Source: a virus. Taken from it: DNA of 64,000 nucleotides. Where the stretch lies: positions 1 to 64,000 of IMG/VR virus record IMGVR_UViG_3300032893_001402; one strand, written 5' to 3'. The translations under genes were made by a program, and so were the position numbers. Shown piece by piece: positions 13,913 to 22,454 of the stretch. The first letter of the stretch is position 1. Each line of letters starts with the position of its first letter. The notes under the pieces are model-generated. The model was given only the letters and a program-made list of their open reading frames with translations, ran no database searches and was not told where the DNA came from.

Positions 13913-15994
13913 TCACGCGGCAATAGCGATCCCTTCTGCCCAGGTGTCGGGGTGGTATTCGATCCCTAACGGGGTCGGAACCGCGGGGACCAAATCTTCG
14001 CCGATTCTGTCAAGCTTTGTTTTCAAAGCAACGATCTTGTCGAGATTCCCTTGATTTGGGACCGCTGGAAAATCCAAGACCAGCTCATCATGGATTTGCA
14101 TGATGAGCCAATAGTTTTCCGCTCCCTCAGCGCGATTGAGTTCGGCCAGGTAGGCTTCGGTTGCCACCATCATGCGGCCGAGTACCCAACAGGCAGTCCC
14201 CTGCACATGATAATTTAGCGGGACCGTCGGTAGGATTCTTCCCCAATCACTGCGCGAGCACAAAAGGGGATAGCCTCGACTTGGGTCAACCGTCCGATCG
14301 GGAAGCGTTTCGACATAGCCGAACCTCTCCGCTTGCGCAATATAGTACTGGTTGAGCTTTTCTTTCTTCGCGAATCTGGATTTCAATCTCGCGTGGCTGC
14401 CAGGGCGTCCGAAAGTCCGGTCTGCCGTCCCGGCTCCGTCGGGTCTATCAACGGCACCATAGCCTACCGCGAAATCCCCGTTCTTACAGCGCTGGTACCA
14501 CGTTGAAGCGTACTTCTTTTTGATATGAGGTCCAACTTTCTCGATCCCTACGGCCGCAAGCTCCTCAGCCCAAATATCGGGGTAGACTGTAGAGAAGTTC
14601 AGCAGATGTTCGCTGCCATAGTAGGGTGGTTCATCGGCGCGCTCGAAGAGGTCAATCAGCTCTTGCTCTCCGCACTCGTAGGCAGGGATGCGTAGTTCGA
14701 TGTTTTTTGCGTCCAGGGACCACCACTCTCTACCGGGGGCAGGACCAAAGCCATGGCGTATGTTCGCCTCTGCCTTTTTGCCGATCTGCTGGGCATTCGG
14801 GTTTGAACACGACCAGCGTAGAGTATCGGTTCCTGTCGGGTTGAGCGAAGGATGGAGAACAAACCATTGCTTCGCTCTGTCAATTGGCAGCCAGTATTGC
14901 GCGTAACTATCGAGGTAGCCTAAAGCAGTCCCGAATGTCCGGCGCGCTGCCAGGGCCTTGATAAATTCATGGGGCACCGAGCCCGGTCGCAGTGTATCGA
15001 GGTAATAGGGTATAGCGTTCTTCGCGTCCAGGCTTGGCGCGTCTGTTTTAGCTTTCGGATTGCGAATCGGCTTAAGGCCTAAAGTATCAAAGACAAAAGT
15101 TCTCAGCGATTTATTAACGCTGGCTCCCTTTGGCAGAGAGAGTTCATAACCCCCGTGCGCGTAGGCAATCTTTTGCATTGTCGTGCCTAGCTCTGCGACG
15201 CGGTTTCCGAATTCCTTTCGTTGTTCGCTATGGCGCTTTTTACTGACCGTGATGCCACGATTCTCCATTCGATAGGCGATCGGTAATAGCTTAAGCCGTT
15301 CGGCATAGATTCGATCTAATCCTCGCCTCTTTAGCTCCTCTTTCTGTTTGATGTAGAGCGCGACTGTCGTAGAGCTATCCGCGTTCGCATAGTCTGATGT
15401 AACCGTATACCATTCATGGTCAGTAGGATAACCTTTAGCCGCTGCGAGAGCACTCGGAAGCCAGGCATCGTACTTCCAGGTTTTCTCTCTGGCTGAAGGC
15501 ATATCTTGCCGCCCTTTGGCCGCAAGTTGCCACCCTGGATAATCGCGCTCGGCTAATTTACGGGCCGCCCGACAGGCTTTTTCCAAGGCCTTTTCAAGCG
15601 GTTCAATATCGACGCCCAGATAAACCAGAGCCATCGACGTTAGATCGTGTGGCGCGTTACTGGCCAGCAAGTGACCCGCTAGGAGTGTATCGCGCACTTT
15701 GGGCCACGTTGCGTAATCTTCTCCCTCGCCCCATATCCCTATCGAGCGCAAAGCCGCAAAATCAAACTTGGGATTCTGCAAGACAAGCTGGTCGGCCGAT
15801 CGAATCAGCTCACGGATCTCTTCGAGATCGTCGGGCACAATCGAGGGCTCGCGGGTAAGAGGATCGACCGGCCATTCCCAATAGGCCAGATTCCCGCTCT
15901 CGTCGCAGGTCGTGACGAGATAAGGTTTTGCCCCGTGCCAGAGGTCAAGTCCCGTAGTTTCACAATCTAGCGCAACAAGCTTGGGTTGCGGCAT
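13913..15994 (-). CDS. Family A DNA polymerase with 3'-5' exonuclease domain
   Basis: The ATG at 15994 (GGAG five bases upstream) is preferred; an ATG at 16009 is possible. About 693 residues. The exonuclease begins DCETTGLDL near residue 9, with further sites QNPKFDF and the YANADSS region. The polymerase has RWSCSNPNAQQI, motif A WWSLDAKNIELRI, motif B RCKNGDFAVGYGA and motif C IHDELVLDF near 636. Motif A has A-K-N in place of the usual Y-S-Q. There is no 5' nuclease domain, as in T7-like phage enzymes. It would be the replicative polymerase and overlaps the HNH gene in a coupled arrangement. Confidence 0.92.
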   Translation of the reverse strand: MPQPKLVALDCETTGLDLWHGAKPYLVTTCDESGNLAYWEWPVDPLTREPSIVPDDLEEIRELIRSADQLVLQNPKFDFAALRSIGIWGEGEDYATWPKVRDTLLAGHLLASNAPHDLTSMALVYLGVDIEPLEKALEKACRAARKLAERDYPGWQLAAKGRQDMPSAREKTWKYDAWLPSALAAAKGYPTDHEWYTVTSDYANADSSTTVALYIKQKEELKRRGLDRIYAERLKLLPIAYRMENRGITVSKKRHSEQRKEFGNRVAELGTTMQKIAYAHGGYELSLPKGASVNKSLRTFVFDTLGLKPIRNPKAKTDAPSLDAKNAIPYYLDTLRPGSVPHEFIKALAARRTFGTALGYLDSYAQYWLPIDRAKQWFVLHPSLNPTGTDTLRWSCSNPNAQQIGKKAEANIRHGFGPAPGREWWSLDAKNIELRIPAYECGEQELIDLFERADEPPYYGSEHLLNFSTVYPDIWAEELAAVGIEKVGPHIKKKYASTWYQRCKNGDFAVGYGAVDRPDGAGTADRTFGRPGSHARLKSRFAKKEKLNQYYIAQAERFGYVETLPDRTVDPSRGYPLLCSRSDWGRILPTVPLNYHVQGTACWVLGRMMVATEAYLAELNRAEGAENYWLIMQIHDELVLDFPAVPNQGNLDKIVALKTKLDRIGEDLVPAVPTPLGIEYHPDTWAEGIAIAA

Positions 15995-15995
15995 G

Positions 15996-16592
15996 TCACT
16001 CCGTTCCATACTGCCAGTAGCGTTCCCACTCTTCGTAGCTTTGAAACCTAGGCGGATACTCTGCTTCTCCGATTACGAGCCGCCAATCCTGCCAGGCAGC
16101 CATCGGACCCGCGTAATAACCGAGTCGCGCTAATCCCGCAGAGTCCAGCACGTTTTGCCCGTGTCTTAGGGTGGCATCGTACTTAGATTGCGTACACTCT
16201 CCGCGTTCAAGTAGTGCCCCCAAGCGGCCGTCGTGAATGAAGTTGTGGCAGGCATGGCAGAGTGGAACCGTCTCCAGGTAAGTCGCCCGACCAAGAGCGT
16301 AATCAATCCTGTAAATTTCGTGGCCTTCGAGCCAGTGCCGAAAAAGCGCTCGATACTTCGACACTCCACAAGCTGTGCAATGAAAGTCCGTCGAAGCATA
16401 TGCGGCTCGACGTTCCTTGTTCCACCAGGTGGAGCCCAAGACAATACGCGGCGCGACTCCGTGCAGAGGCTTGGGAACATTCGGACAAAGTAGAATCTCG
16501 GGGCGAAGCTTCCAACTTCGCTGGCTCTCATCCCGAGCCCCGAGCCGCTTAAGCCGATCGCTGAGGCTTTCGCTTGATCTTCGCGAGGGCAT
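15996..16592 (-). CDS. HNH-type zinc-binding protein, possible nuclease
   Basis: 198 residues. FHCTACGVSKYRA supplies a first Cys pair, EGHEIYRIDY the central His/Glu/Asp, and ETVPLCHACHNFIHDGRL the second Cys pair with two His. This is the outline of an HNH (His-Me finger) nuclease around a zinc ribbon. It sits between the polymerase and the SSB-like gene, as HNH proteins often do in phages. It could be a free-standing homing enzyme or a phage-specific nuclease. Confidence 0.7.
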   Translation of the reverse strand: MPSRRSSESLSDRLKRLGARDESQRSWKLRPEILLCPNVPKPLHGVAPRIVLGSTWWNKERRAAYASTDFHCTACGVSKYRALFRHWLEGHEIYRIDYALGRATYLETVPLCHACHNFIHDGRLGALLERGECTQSKYDATLRHGQNVLDSAGLARLGYYAGPMAAWQDWRLVIGEAEYPPRFQSYEEWERYWQYGTE

Positions 16593-16672
16593 ATTAGCTC
16601 AACAAAAACGCGCCGAGTGGGGCTAGTTGTGGACGGACTAGACTCCCACCCGGCGCGGAGCAAAGAGCTTGC

Positions 16673-17749
16673 TTATTCTTTGCCGATCAAATCATCCCAC
16701 GAGACGGCCAGGGGCTTCTTATTCGCGCCTAACACGACCTTCCCGCTGTCGAAGTGTTTGAGTGTGACCGTCTTTGCTTCTGTGTTAACCGACAGAACTT
16801 CGTGGTCGGACTCCTTTCCTGGCTTGCCGTTGCTGCCCTTCGGCTTGTAGCCGTAGACTTCCTTAACGGCCGGCTCCCACTCGTCTTCTTCACTCTCGCT
16901 CGTTTCGGCTGAAAGCCAGCCTGCGACCGTACCCCAATCCTTGGCCCCGTCGATCTTCTTTTGCGAGATTCCGGCCTCAAGTGCCAAGTCATTTAGCCTG
17001 GTTCCCGCGTCTGCGTCCCCCCCGTCGGCGGCCTCGGCTAGAGCCGTAGGATCGTCCCCAGGGGACTCGACGGCGTCTTGGGGCTCCTCCTCAGTAGCCT
17101 CGGCTAGAGGCCCTGTATCGTCCTGTACGGCCTCAGCTTCAGGTTCTCCGCCCTGTTCGACATCTTTGGTTCCGTACCAGTTTTCCCATACCCTCTGAGT
17201 GGGGTATTGGGCCGTAGGATCTCCGCTGGTCGAGGTGCCGAATTTGAATCGGGGGGCCGCTTCCTTGAGTGTCGCGAGCAATGCGATAAGATCCTCTTCC
17301 GTCTCAACGTCGGCCGTGCATTCCTCTCCGCCCAACTTGCGCAGCTCGTTCAGAGCGCGCTTGACATGCTCGTCATAATCCGTGACTTCGCCAGCAGCGT
17401 TTTTCGTGTCGCACAGAGGAATCATAACCGAGGTCCTTAGGCCTCGGACCCTCTTTTCGACCGGTGGCGCGATTCTGACTCCACCCTTGCCGCCGGCAAG
17501 CGAGGCGTCCCACGACTTGACCTGCTCGACTACGGATATGGGTTCAATCACTGTGCCAGCCAGGTACAAAAACTTTTGGCCGATATTCGGACCTTTGGCA
17601 TAAACACTGAGCTTGGCCTCGACCAATTCGGCAATTCCGTTCGTGATTCCGGCCGGAAGCCGCGACAGATCGACGCCGTAATCGGTTTCGTCCTTCGCGT
17701 GCTTTTTCAAGGACTTGCTGAGGTCAACCTTTGACTTCGTTGCGGGCAT
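16673..17749 (-). CDS. Probable single-strand DNA-binding protein (by context)
   Basis: 358 residues. The N-terminal 150 look folded, with strands (KLSVYAKGPNIGQKFLYLAGTV) that would suit an OB fold. A long acidic low-complexity region (about 190-250, rich in Glu, Asp, Ala) follows, then a small C-terminal domain that ends in strands. An acidic segment is common in phage SSBs. The next gene encodes a Sak4-like ATPase and then a RecB-like nuclease, a set that usually comes with an SSB. No direct SSB motif was recognised. Confidence 0.5.
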   Translation of the reverse strand: MPATKSKVDLSKSLKKHAKDETDYGVDLSRLPAGITNGIAELVEAKLSVYAKGPNIGQKFLYLAGTVIEPISVVEQVKSWDASLAGGKGGVRIAPPVEKRVRGLRTSVMIPLCDTKNAAGEVTDYDEHVKRALNELRKLGGEECTADVETEEDLIALLATLKEAAPRFKFGTSTSGDPTAQYPTQRVWENWYGTKDVEQGGEPEAEAVQDDTGPLAEATEEEPQDAVESPGDDPTALAEAADGGDADAGTRLNDLALEAGISQKKIDGAKDWGTVAGWLSAETSESEEDEWEPAVKEVYGYKPKGSNGKPGKESDHEVLSVNTEAKTVTLKHFDSGKVVLGANKKPLAVSWDDLIGKE

Positions 17750-17770
17750 GGACTTTGCTCCAAAATTGGG

Positions 17771-18622
17771 TTAGGGACTTTGGTATCGACCTTCAATCAC
17801 GGCTAGCACTTTCGAGTAATCAGGGTCAACGATTTCCTCGGGAAGCGGAGAGCCTTTGGGCAGGCGAAACTTGGTCATCATCACGTCATGTGGCCCGGTG
17901 CGCAGGCAGTATTCTACCCCCTTTCCGCGCTGTCTTTGAACGGTTTTCTTGCCGCCGATAGAAACCGCTTTTTCGATCATTACGGGGCGCTTGAACGTCT
18001 GGACAACGTAATCACAAGCCGGATTAAGCCAGCCTGTAACCGAGGGAATCAGAGCCGCCCCAACGGTTGGAGTGATTGAATCAGCCACCCCCTGTTCGTC
18101 GCCACCGCCAAAGATTCGTTCCTGGGCAATAATGACGACATTCCCCGGCAGATTCAAGAGGGCTCGAAAACATTCCTTGCACCGTAGAGCTACCTCGCCC
18201 CATTGCTGCTGTTGGGCGATTCCCCACTGTTTCTGAGCGGGTAGCGAGTCGATGCCTAAAACTTCGCGCAAATGGAGATCGGCCAGACCGCTGGCGTGGT
18301 CGAGCACCGTAGTAGCGTATTCGCCGGTATCTGATTCGAGGCTAGCGCGCAAGTCGTCACTATTGCGAATGATCGTAGGATGAATTTTCTTGCGGTACTC
18401 TGGAGTGTTGATCGATCGCAGCTCGCCCGGCTTATCCCCACCAGAGCAAATAAACCAGCGGATAGGCCCTGGAAAAGTCGCCGCGAAAGTCGTCTTGCCT
18501 GTTCCGCTCTGTCCATAGAGCAGCATCCGAACGCAGTCCACCAGATCCCATGCCGAAGCTTGATCCGTTGGACGTTTCGCTGCCGGAGCGCGATTGCTTT
18601 GCTTGTTCCCTACCGTGGGCAT
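17771..18622 (-). CDS. Sak4-like RecA-family ATPase (phage recombination)
   Basis: 283 residues. Walker A GQSGTGKTT lies at 37-45, with the usual phage context MLLYGQSGTGKTTFAATFPG. A Walker B-like strand (EYATTVLDHASGL) and NVVIIAQERI complete a RecA core. Length and order fit Sak4-type single-strand annealing or recombination ATPases, which act with an SSB. The neighbours on each side (SSB-like and PD-(D/E)xK genes) fit this role. Confidence 0.8.
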   Translation of the reverse strand: MPTVGNKQSNRAPAAKRPTDQASAWDLVDCVRMLLYGQSGTGKTTFAATFPGPIRWFICSGGDKPGELRSINTPEYRKKIHPTIIRNSDDLRASLESDTGEYATTVLDHASGLADLHLREVLGIDSLPAQKQWGIAQQQQWGEVALRCKECFRALLNLPGNVVIIAQERIFGGGDEQGVADSITPTVGAALIPSVTGWLNPACDYVVQTFKRPVMIEKAVSIGGKKTVQRQRGKGVEYCLRTGPHDVMMTKFRLPKGSPLPEEIVDPDYSKVLAVIEGRYQSP

Positions 18623-18623
18623 G

Positions 18624-19769
18624 TTAGGCTAGCTCCTCAAAGAGTATATCCGTTACGCGCAGCCCTACTGTCGAACCCGATTCGAGGTAGCTGTCAACGT
18701 CGCTACTGCCACCTTCGTCGAGCGGATTAAAAACTCCGAACGGATGGCGCCAATGGACAGCCCTATAAGGATCTTCACGCGGCGCTCTAAACACATCGGA
18801 CGGATTACTCAGTATCCAATCGTACCACTCGCACAGTTGCTCTAGAATCGGGTCTAAAAATTCGCGCCAGAATCTTGTTATGTCCGCTCCCGAGACTCCA
18901 ACAGGCCAGCGCGCAAAGTAGGTTTCGGGGGATTCGGCGATTATACCAGCCAGTCTAGCGTAGAATTCTTCCGCCGATTCCCCTTGGGGGTTTTTCTTGG
19001 TCGGCTGGTGGCGGACGATTGTGCCTTTGCCACCGCTAAGTGGACGGCGCACAACGTTGTAGCGGACTCCCTTCAGGCCTAAGTTACGACCGAACGATAG
19101 GGCTCGGCAAATATCTGGAATGTGAGATTCGAGCGCCACCAAATAAAACATCGTCTGGAGATCGAATGTCAGTTGGCGCTTGATTTGTTGCTCGTTAATG
19201 TCCCCCCGCGTTTTGTGCTCGAAGAGGTAGATTCCAGCCTCTTTCCCCTTTTTGATAAGCTCTACTCTGTCCCATTTGCCGCGCAATCTAACTATGCGCT
19301 TCGATGGCAAGATATAAGGTACGTCAAAAGTCTGCTCGCTCAATAGCGTAGTCCGCTGCTCTGTCTCGGGGTGCTGAGCCCAATAACGGACGTAGATCGG
19401 AAATTGCGCTTGGCAGACACTATACCAGTGCAAAATCTGCTCTTGCTGGAGTGGATAGCGCTTGCACTGAGTTTCGACATAACTGCGAAGAGGCTCCAGA
19501 CTCTGAGATTCTTCGCAAATGTGCCACATATTGCCGTAGCCTAGTCGATGATTCCAGGTATCAGCGGGGCGCAGTCCTTTTACCGCGTAGAGTCGGAATC
19601 GCTCCCGACAGACAAGGAATCTGCTCAAGAGGCCTTGGGTTACTCCCCCGTTAGGTCCTGCGCCGCTAGGACCACTCCAGAGAGGAGCCGTGTCCATCGA
19701 TGGGCACTTTTGCTTGGCGCGCTTAATCGCTGCCGCGAGATTGCTTGTTTTCTTGGCTACTCTCTGCAT
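18624..19769 (-). CDS. PD-(D/E)xK nuclease, Cas4/RecB-like
   Basis: 381 residues. The core is RLRGKWDRVELI followed by GIYLFEHKTRGD, giving the D and E-x-K of the PD-(D/E)xK fold, then QLTFDLQTMFYLVAL, the usual QxxxY-type helix. Cys residues near the N-terminus and middle are too scattered to claim an Fe-S cluster. Its start overlaps csrA by 47 bases; a later start is possible. It likely trims DNA ends in recombination with the Sak4-like protein. Confidence 0.75.
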   Translation of the reverse strand: MQRVAKKTSNLAAAIKRAKQKCPSMDTAPLWSGPSGAGPNGGVTQGLLSRFLVCRERFRLYAVKGLRPADTWNHRLGYGNMWHICEESQSLEPLRSYVETQCKRYPLQQEQILHWYSVCQAQFPIYVRYWAQHPETEQRTTLLSEQTFDVPYILPSKRIVRLRGKWDRVELIKKGKEAGIYLFEHKTRGDINEQQIKRQLTFDLQTMFYLVALESHIPDICRALSFGRNLGLKGVRYNVVRRPLSGGKGTIVRHQPTKKNPQGESAEEFYARLAGIIAESPETYFARWPVGVSGADITRFWREFLDPILEQLCEWYDWILSNPSDVFRAPREDPYRAVHWRHPFGVFNPLDEGGSSDVDSYLESGSTVGLRVTDILFEELA

Positions 19770-19959
19770 TACTCTTTTCCTTTGCTCTTGAGGTTTCGCG
19801 GTTGATTGCGTCTTGGACTTCGCGCCGATGCACGGAGATTTCCGGCGGGGCTTCGATTCCGAGCCGAACCTTATCTCCTCGGATCTCGACCACCTCGATT
19901 ACGATTCGACCGCCATCAATCACGAGGGATTCGTTTTTCTTCCTTGAAAGCACCAGCAT
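19723..19959 (-). CDS. csrA: CsrA-family post-transcriptional regulator
   Basis: 78 residues. The first 55 are a clear CsrA: MLVLSRKKNESLVI, then VRLGIEAPPEISVHRREV. Leu4, Arg6 and the Arg of VHRR (Arg45 here, Arg44 in E. coli) that contact RNA are present. A 23-residue charged tail follows, absent from E. coli CsrA. CsrA dimers bind GGA motifs in hairpin loops and control translation or RNA stability. A phage copy could redirect host mRNAs or tune phage genes. Its stop overlaps the nuclease gene start. Confidence 0.95.
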   Translation of the reverse strand: MLVLSRKKNESLVIDGGRIVIEVVEIRGDKVRLGIEAPPEISVHRREVQDAINRETSRAKEKSNAESSQENKQSRGSD

Positions 19960-19961
19960 GG

Positions 19962-20525
19962 CTAGGACCTTTCAAAATGGTAAAACGCGCTTGCCAACAC
20001 GACTTCGCAGCGTTGAGCCAGCAGCCCACGGCTTACAACAGGGGCCCGTAGTATAGCCGCCGGATGCACGATATTTACCGTATGGCAGTCCACGTAGGTC
20101 GGGCTCAACAGTTTCGGCAACCAATTCTCGGCTAGCTTACCGACTCCGATGATGATTTTCGGGTCCGCGATCTGCACAAGCTCGTTTAGTCGATCCGCAC
20201 AAGCTCGGATCGCTTTAGGCGGCGGTTCAGCGGCTTTGTCGGCTCCATCCCGGGGGATACAGGCTACCAAATTTGTTAGCGCAATCCTAGGCCGTGCCTC
20301 AGAGCCCTCTAGCGCACGCTCGATAATCAAATCAAGCAAATGCCCCGCCGGACCTCGAAAGGGCGAACCCAACACATCTTCGCTCTCGCCTGGGGCCTCG
20401 CCGACAAAAAGCGTATCGCAGGGGAGCCGCCCACGTACCAAGACGACGTGCTTTCTAGTATCGCATAAAGGGCAGAGCTTGCAGGCTTGCCAATGAAGAA
20501 CATGGCTCTCATACGGAGTTCTCAT
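19962..20525 (-). CDS. Family 4 uracil-DNA glycosylase
   Basis: 187 residues. The N-terminal HWQACKLCPLC supplies Fe-S cysteines (Cys15, Cys18 and possibly 21). GEAPGE at 42-47 is the active-site loop, followed by SPFRGPAGHLLD, ALTNLVACIPRD and VHPAAIL, all typical of family 4 enzymes. It would remove uracil from DNA during replication or repair. It lies 2 bases from csrA. An alternative is a relaxed-specificity relative, as families 4 and 5 are similar. Confidence 0.85.
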   Translation of the reverse strand: MRTPYESHVLHWQACKLCPLCDTRKHVVLVRGRLPCDTLFVGEAPGESEDVLGSPFRGPAGHLLDLIIERALEGSEARPRIALTNLVACIPRDGADKAAEPPPKAIRACADRLNELVQIADPKIIIGVGKLAENWLPKLLSPTYVDCHTVNIVHPAAILRAPVVSRGLLAQRCEVVLASAFYHFERS

Positions 20526-20734
20526 TCCAGGTTTCCAGGTTCTCTGAGTCGTGCGGCGAGCATCGTATCTGCATAGAAGTATGCAGCGCTTGTTAGGTTT
20601 TTGTCCACCCGAATAGTCGCCTCGTTGGCGGCGCTAAAACGGCTAGCAATTATCCCACATAACGCCTGTCCGGCAAACCAGTCTCGGAGTGTAAGCGTCA
20701 TAGGAACAGAAAGCGCAGGATTGTTATTGTCCAT
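20522..20734 (-). CDS. Small phage protein of unknown role
   Basis: The ATG at 20734 follows GAGGGGG. The 70 residues include LTLRDWFAGQALCG and AAYFYADTMLAARL, a pattern I recognise from many short phage proteins with no known function. The stop overlaps the glycosylase start. It is probably helical. Confidence 0.65.
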   Translation of the reverse strand: MDNNNPALSVPMTLTLRDWFAGQALCGIIASRFSAANEATIRVDKNLTSAAYFYADTMLAARLREPGNLE

Positions 20735-20735
20735 C

Positions 20736-21308
20736 TTATCCCCCTCGGTGTGTGCGGCGGCAATACTCCGCAATCAGCAGAGCGTCGGCTGTCGCTAGTG
20801 TGATATTCTGTGAAGGAAATAGCTGCTGGGCTCGCGCCTTCAGCCGATTTTTGTACTTGCTCTTGGACTCGTTCGGCTTACGCGCAGGAATACCTAAGGT
20901 CCTCTGCCATTTTTGCGGAGTTACGAGTTCGTAGGGCGCTCCAAGCGCAATAACGAGGCCTTCCAGGATTCCCGCGGATTTCCCGAAATTAAACATCGCG
21001 GAGCCCGGCAGCTTGCTCCCTTGGATAAATCCGCCAACGCGCTCGATACAGACAAAACCGGGCCTATTAACCCTATTAACAAGGTTTGGCCCTAGAATTT
21101 TCGCGCTCCCCTTTAGACAGTCCCAAACGTCTTTGTCTGTCAGCGAGCCGAGGGGGGCTAGAACAACAGCGTCTGTTCCCGAGAAAACCCACGCGATTCC
21201 TCCACTCTTGCCGGGGTCGATTCCGACATACCACCTCGAGTTAGATACTGCTACTGATTGAGCCAGGCGAGATCGTTCCAGATGGCTAGGGCTAGGACGT
21301 TTTGGCAT
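20736..21308 (-). CDS. RuvC-like Holliday junction nuclease
   Basis: 190 residues. VGIDPGKSGGIAWV holds the first catalytic Asp, FVCIERVGG the Glu, and TADALLIAEY the late Asp. NFGKSAGILEG and the TPQKWQRTLG region are typical of phage RuvC-like resolvases. It lies 9 bases downstream of the Transposase_20 gene. The likely role is branch resolution before packaging. The pairing with the neighbour is discussed in the findings. Confidence 0.85.
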   Translation of the reverse strand: MPKRPSPSHLERSRLAQSVAVSNSRWYVGIDPGKSGGIAWVFSGTDAVVLAPLGSLTDKDVWDCLKGSAKILGPNLVNRVNRPGFVCIERVGGFIQGSKLPGSAMFNFGKSAGILEGLVIALGAPYELVTPQKWQRTLGIPARKPNESKSKYKNRLKARAQQLFPSQNITLATADALLIAEYCRRTHRGG

Positions 21309-21317
21309 TCGGCTTCC

Positions 21318-22406
21318 TTAGTTGGCCAATCCACGCAGAGGCTTACCGCCGTAATCGTGGGGCCAGAGTGGAGGGTCGATCAAGTGCCGATGGTCCCCTA
21401 GCTCGGGATGTTGAAAAATGAACGGCGCGGGCGGTTCTGTGCCGTGGTAGTCTACATACATAACTCGATGCAGGTGCGAGAGAAAAAGCTTGACCGCCCA
21501 GCGTCGAGCCCTCTCGTGGACTTGCAATGGACGGAGCTTACCTTCCTTCCAATGCCCCCAGGTTGGACTCCCTTTCATTCTGCGCCGTTCTTTCATGTAT
21601 TGCGCTGCAAGCTCCCGATACTCGCCGGCTTCATTCCTCGCGGTTAGCTCGGCCTTTTTCTTCGCGTAGAGTTGGCCGTAGAAGCACTCATCGCGCCCCG
21701 AGAATTTTACGAAACACTCGCCCATACGATAGGCGCAAATTGCTTTGAGCTTGGCATTGTAAGGTCTCACGGAGAGCCAGGAAATTAGCCCTTCAGCGCC
21801 TTTCTTTAACGTAGTCGATTCCCGATCGAACGAACGGAATCCCTCGTTAAAGACGCGCACCGCGTTGACTTCGTGTTGGCCGCTAGCTGCTTTGATAGCC
21901 GTTGCCATGTCTTGGGTGAGAGTTTTTGAATCTCCGACTACCGACTTGACTAATTCTTCAGCTGCGGTTTTCCCCAGCCATTTGCAGGTCGGGTCGAGTC
22001 CGGCAAAGCGCCACATGTGCCCCACGGTCGGGGCTTTGGCAATGTCGAAGTGGCTCAAGAGCCCCGCCGAGATAACAGGGCCGATTCCGTACTGAGCTTG
22101 GAGCCAGCGGCCGACCGCGTAGGCCTTTGCGAATTCTCCGAGAGCGCTCTTTAAGCCCGACTCGAATTGGCGCATCGATGTAAAAATCCATTCGACTAAA
22201 CGATAGGGCTCGCCCCCTTCGGCTGACGCTCTCTTCTGTCCGGCGGCGCGAATTCGTTCATCTTGCAAGCAGTAATACATATCAACGACCCACCTGGCAT
22301 GCCTGCGCGTGAGACCCGCGGCGCTCTGCTGAATATCCTTTCGGAGCTTGGTGAAGAGTTCGATTGTAACGTCATCGATTTCGTTTGAGACTTCTAGGGC
22401 TGGCAC
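21318..22406 (-). CDS. Transposase_20 (IS110-type C-terminal domain) protein without its nuclease domain
   Basis: The GTG at 22406 with GGAG upstream is chosen over an upstream TTG. 362 residues. YGIGPVISAGLLSHFDI followed by VGHMWRFAGLDP matches the Transposase_20 domain of IS110-family enzymes, which contains a helix-hairpin-helix. The usual DEDD RuvC-like N-terminus is missing, and the residues after AGLDP (TCKWLGK) lack the Ser-Gly pattern of the catalytic serine. So it is probably not an active recombinase by itself. It may be a domesticated DNA-binding protein. Confidence 0.7.
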   Translation of the reverse strand: MPALEVSNEIDDVTIELFTKLRKDIQQSAAGLTRRHARWVVDMYYCLQDERIRAAGQKRASAEGGEPYRLVEWIFTSMRQFESGLKSALGEFAKAYAVGRWLQAQYGIGPVISAGLLSHFDIAKAPTVGHMWRFAGLDPTCKWLGKTAAEELVKSVVGDSKTLTQDMATAIKAASGQHEVNAVRVFNEGFRSFDRESTTLKKGAEGLISWLSVRPYNAKLKAICAYRMGECFVKFSGRDECFYGQLYAKKKAELTARNEAGEYRELAAQYMKERRRMKGSPTWGHWKEGKLRPLQVHERARRWAVKLFLSHLHRVMYVDYHGTEPPAPFIFQHPELGDHRHLIDPPLWPHDYGGKPLRGLAN

Positions 22407-22454
22407 ACTTTGCTCCAATACAAAAAGGTAAAACAACGCTCCATAGTCACAAAT

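Noticed and set aside
13361-13916. Gly/Leu-rich and Arg-rich ORFs opposite the H1-like gene
   Set aside because: They mirror the Lys/Pro/Ala tail; no ribosome site and no family sense.
21318-22406. Active IS110 insertion sequence
   Set aside because: No DEDD nuclease domain, no catalytic serine motif, and no clear element ends were seen.
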